Assembly (NCBI GenBank): GCA_964351395.1
Contig: CAYGOF010000007.1
Coordinates: 1-64,000 of the forward strand
Origin: Imperialibacter sp964351395
GTDB taxonomy: Bacteria; Bacteroidota; Bacteroidia; Cytophagales; Cyclobacteriaceae
DNA length: 64,000 nucleotides
Reading direction: 5' to 3'
Shown: positions 62,306 through 64,000 of the stretch, piece by piece
How the letters are laid out: each line of letters begins with the position of its first letter
Position numbering within the stretch: the first letter of the stretch is position 1
Translations under genes and position numbers: made by a program
The notes under the pieces: model-generated
Told to the model about the DNA's origin: nothing
What the model saw: the letters and a program-made list of their open reading frames with translations, nothing else
Database searches by the model: none

Positions 62306-63238
62306 TCAATGACCATGAACGTTCCTATACTCATAATATTTATACCCGCTTAGTGCCACAAGCATTCCAAGAGATTCGTAAAAAGGCTTCAATCTCCTGA
62401 CTCGAACGTGCTTTCCGGCAGGCAAAGAACCCAAAAATAAAATGGAAGCCCAAAATAGCTCTCCAACTATTCTGGGAAGTAATATGAAGGAGGAAGCAAC
62501 CCCATGCCGAAGTCTACGTCGTACGACCATGCTATTACCACGCCTGAAGGAACGATTTAATATCCACGAAACCGTTAATCTCGAAAAGGGAATCTCTTCC
62601 ACTACGCAGGCATCGGCAATCCATATTATTTTGGCTCCCCGCAAATAGGCCTCCTCAAAGAAAAAGGTATCGGAGGATCCCACGAAGCTAAGGGCGGGGT
62701 CAAACCTAAGCCCCCATTCTATGCAAAGTTTATTCAAATCAAACAGGATATTCCGAGTGCTGGCTGACTTCCTCACCGTACCGCTGGCATAGCTACTGAG
62801 TTGAAAGAAACTTCCCTTTTTCACCCATTCTGGCGAGTCGGAAGGTATACGCTGTTTTGAAAATCCAGACACCACATCCGCTTCATAGTGAACTAATCCG
62901 CCTAAAAGTCTTTCAATCCAATCAACAGCTGCCACCTCATCGTCATCGATGAATGCAAGATAATGCCCCTTCAGGCTCAAGGCCTTTTCAATCACGGCAT
63001 TGCGAGCAGCTACTATCCCTCTTTTTTCCTCTATTTGATAATGCAAAGTGAAGGGCAAATTTTCCTTGAACTCATCAGCTAGCTCTCTGGCAGACCCCTC
63101 TGGATCATTGTCCACCAACACCAGTTCAACACCAATCGCCGGATCAATTTTTTGGAGCCCAAGCGACTTAAGTGTTTGCTTGAGCATTTGAGGCCGTTTG
63201 AAAGTAGCCAGACCAATGATGATCTTTTTTTGTGTCAA
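62306..63238 (-). CDS. Glycosyltransferase, GT2 family
   Basis: A 310-residue GT-A enzyme. IIIGLATFKRPQMLKQTLKSLGLQ opens the domain; LVDNDPEG and YLAFIDDDEVAAVDWI carry the D-x-D metal motif. A conserved acidic segment later (FFEEAYLRGAKIIW) supplies the base region. The C-terminus has a hydrophobic segment (about 260-280) and a basic tail, so it may be membrane-associated. It lies 36 bp upstream of the ABC exporter in the same direction and is probably its operon partner. Confidence 0.92.
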   Translation of the reverse strand: MTQKKIIIGLATFKRPQMLKQTLKSLGLQKIDPAIGVELVLVDNDPEGSARELADEFKENLPFTLHYQIEEKRGIVAARNAVIEKALSLKGHYLAFIDDDEVAAVDWIERLLGGLVHYEADVVSGFSKQRIPSDSPEWVKKGSFFQLSSYASGTVRKSASTRNILFDLNKLCIEWGLRFDPALSFVGSSDTFFFEEAYLRGAKIIWIADACVVEEIPFSRLTVSWILNRSFRRGNSMVVRRRLRHGVASSFILLPRIVGELFWASILFLGSLPAGKHVRVRRLKPFYESLGMLVALSGYKYYEYRNVHGH

Positions 63239-63301
63239 TTTCTTTGACTTCTTAGGATAGATTTTGTCAAAATTAGCAAACTTGCCAGCTAAAATTTATC
63301 G

Positions 63302-64000
63302 ATGGTTACTATTCTTTTGCTGAATTATAAGAGAGAAGCCAACCTTCCAAAGATCATTGAATCACTGAGGGCACAGACTATACCCTGCGAAATTTTCCTT
63401 TGGAACAACGCCGATCAACCCTACGAAAACAGCCAGATCGACTGGATCGTCAATTCCGGTAAAAACGTCAGGTGTTGGTCACGATGGAGCATGGCACCTT
63501 TTGCGAGTCACCCTTATGTTATGACCATGGATGACGATATATGTTTTACTTCAAATGACTGCCTCGAAATTCTTATCAGCGAGCTGGAATCCAATTATAT
63601 CGATGGTCGGGCTGTCGGCACTCATGGAGTAATTTTAGACAAAAACGCTGGCTATTACCCACGGGGCTTGAGCCAAGCTTTGAGAAAGGTGAGCATTAAG
63701 GTGGCCCCAAGGCATTTTAAGTTTGTTGAAGAGAACATGGAAGTAGACATCCTGAAAGGGCGGCTAATTTTCATGAAAAAGGTTGACCTGGTAAAAGTGC
63801 CTACCTATCCGCCTGATTCCGATAAGTTCATGTATTGTGATGACATTGTAGTGAGTAGCTACCTGGCAGGAAGAAAGAGAAACAGACACCTGCTAACCAG
63901 CAAACTGACGGGTAAAATAGAAGATCTATGGGGCGATCAGGAAGAAATGGCACTTTCCACATCAGCCGATTGGGAAGAGCTGAGAAATAAAATGGCAAAA
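63302..64000 (+). CDS. Glycosyltransferase-like protein (3' end outside window)
   Basis: A frame open from ATG 63302 to the window edge (233 codons). MVTILLLNYKREANLPKIIESL and VMTMDDDICFTSNDCLE (a D-D-D metal motif, near residue 80) fit a GT-A enzyme like those annotated as glycosyltransferase or exostosin (GT64)-like. FMYCDDIVVSSYLAGRKR is an acidic acceptor-side motif. It starts 63 bp from the divergent GT2 gene, so both promoters must share that gap. Confidence 0.8.
   Translation, partial: MVTILLLNYKREANLPKIIESLRAQTIPCEIFLWNNADQPYENSQIDWIVNSGKNVRCWSRWSMAPFASHPYVMTMDDDICFTSNDCLEILISELESNYIDGRAVGTHGVILDKNAGYYPRGLSQALRKVSIKVAPRHFKFVEENMEVDILKGRLIFMKKVDLVKVPTYPPDSDKFMYCDDIVVSSYLAGRKRNRHLLTSKLTGKIEDLWGDQEEMALSTSADWEELRNKMAK

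Overview
The window looks like chromosomal DNA of a Bacteroidota bacterium, most likely of the order Cytophagales. This rests on family content rather than a marker gene: FloA, a head-GIN lipoprotein, DUF4199, short Crp/Fnr proteins, gluconate-dehydrogenase-subunit-3 plus GMC oxidoreductase, many lipoproteins with Bacteroidota-type lipoboxes, a xylan side-chain module and a PIN toxin with its Bacteroidota-type antitoxin. I see no rRNA, tRNA, CRISPR array, prophage or insertion sequence.

Layout. 1-3403: an AT-rich accessory stretch. A GNAT gene and a head-GIN lipoprotein gene are separated by a Crp/Fnr regulator and an HXXEE-like membrane protein, and an imperfect 260-bp direct repeat carries broken copies of both flanking genes. 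3404-4048: a non-coding stretch with a long hairpin and an evenly spaced 8-bp repeat. 4049-13042: secreted and lipoprotein genes (DUF5694, sulfatase, NTF2-like, VOC, erythromycin-esterase-like, GH3 beta-glucosidase) and floA. 13108-21082, mostly minus strand: a methyltransferase, a sugar-oxidising set (TIM-barrel isomerase-like protein, GMC oxidoreductase and its small subunit), a DinB-like protein, a GNAT and an EamA transporter. 22450-24208: an alkylation-repair operon (Ada-type AraC/MGMT plus AlkA). 24286-31129: a three-gene operon of two transglutaminase-like proteins (one fused to DUF2126) and a circularly permuted ATP-grasp/alpha-E protein. 31485-35667: a first RND efflux pair. 35893-41933: a glucuronoxylan module (acetylesterase, GH67 alpha-glucuronidase, mannonate dehydratase) interrupted by a small GIY-YIG gene bracketed by inverted repeats. 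42879-49197: a TetR-controlled tripartite RND pump with a shared predicted operator. 49356-51542: a PIN toxin with a frameshifted antitoxin, a membrane-anchored LuxR protein, DUF4199 and VOC genes. 51603-53747: a persulfide-dioxygenase-like/rhodanese gene and a Crp/Fnr regulator, with three evenly spaced operator half-sites between them. 53859-54803: a desaturase that closely resembles eukaryotic dihydroceramide delta-4 desaturase. 54865-64000: a glycosyltransferase cluster around a cyclic-peptide-type ABC exporter, including a protein that joins a collagen-glucosyltransferase (PLOD)-like domain to a GT-D-like domain.

The points I think most deserve follow-up are the eukaryote-like sphingolipid desaturase beside the glycan cluster, the PLOD/GT-D fusion, the GIY-YIG gene with flanking inverted repeats, and two one-base poly-A frameshifts (antitoxin and GIY-YIG) that are either sequence errors or sites of slippage. 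Family assignments come from reading motifs by eye; no search was run.
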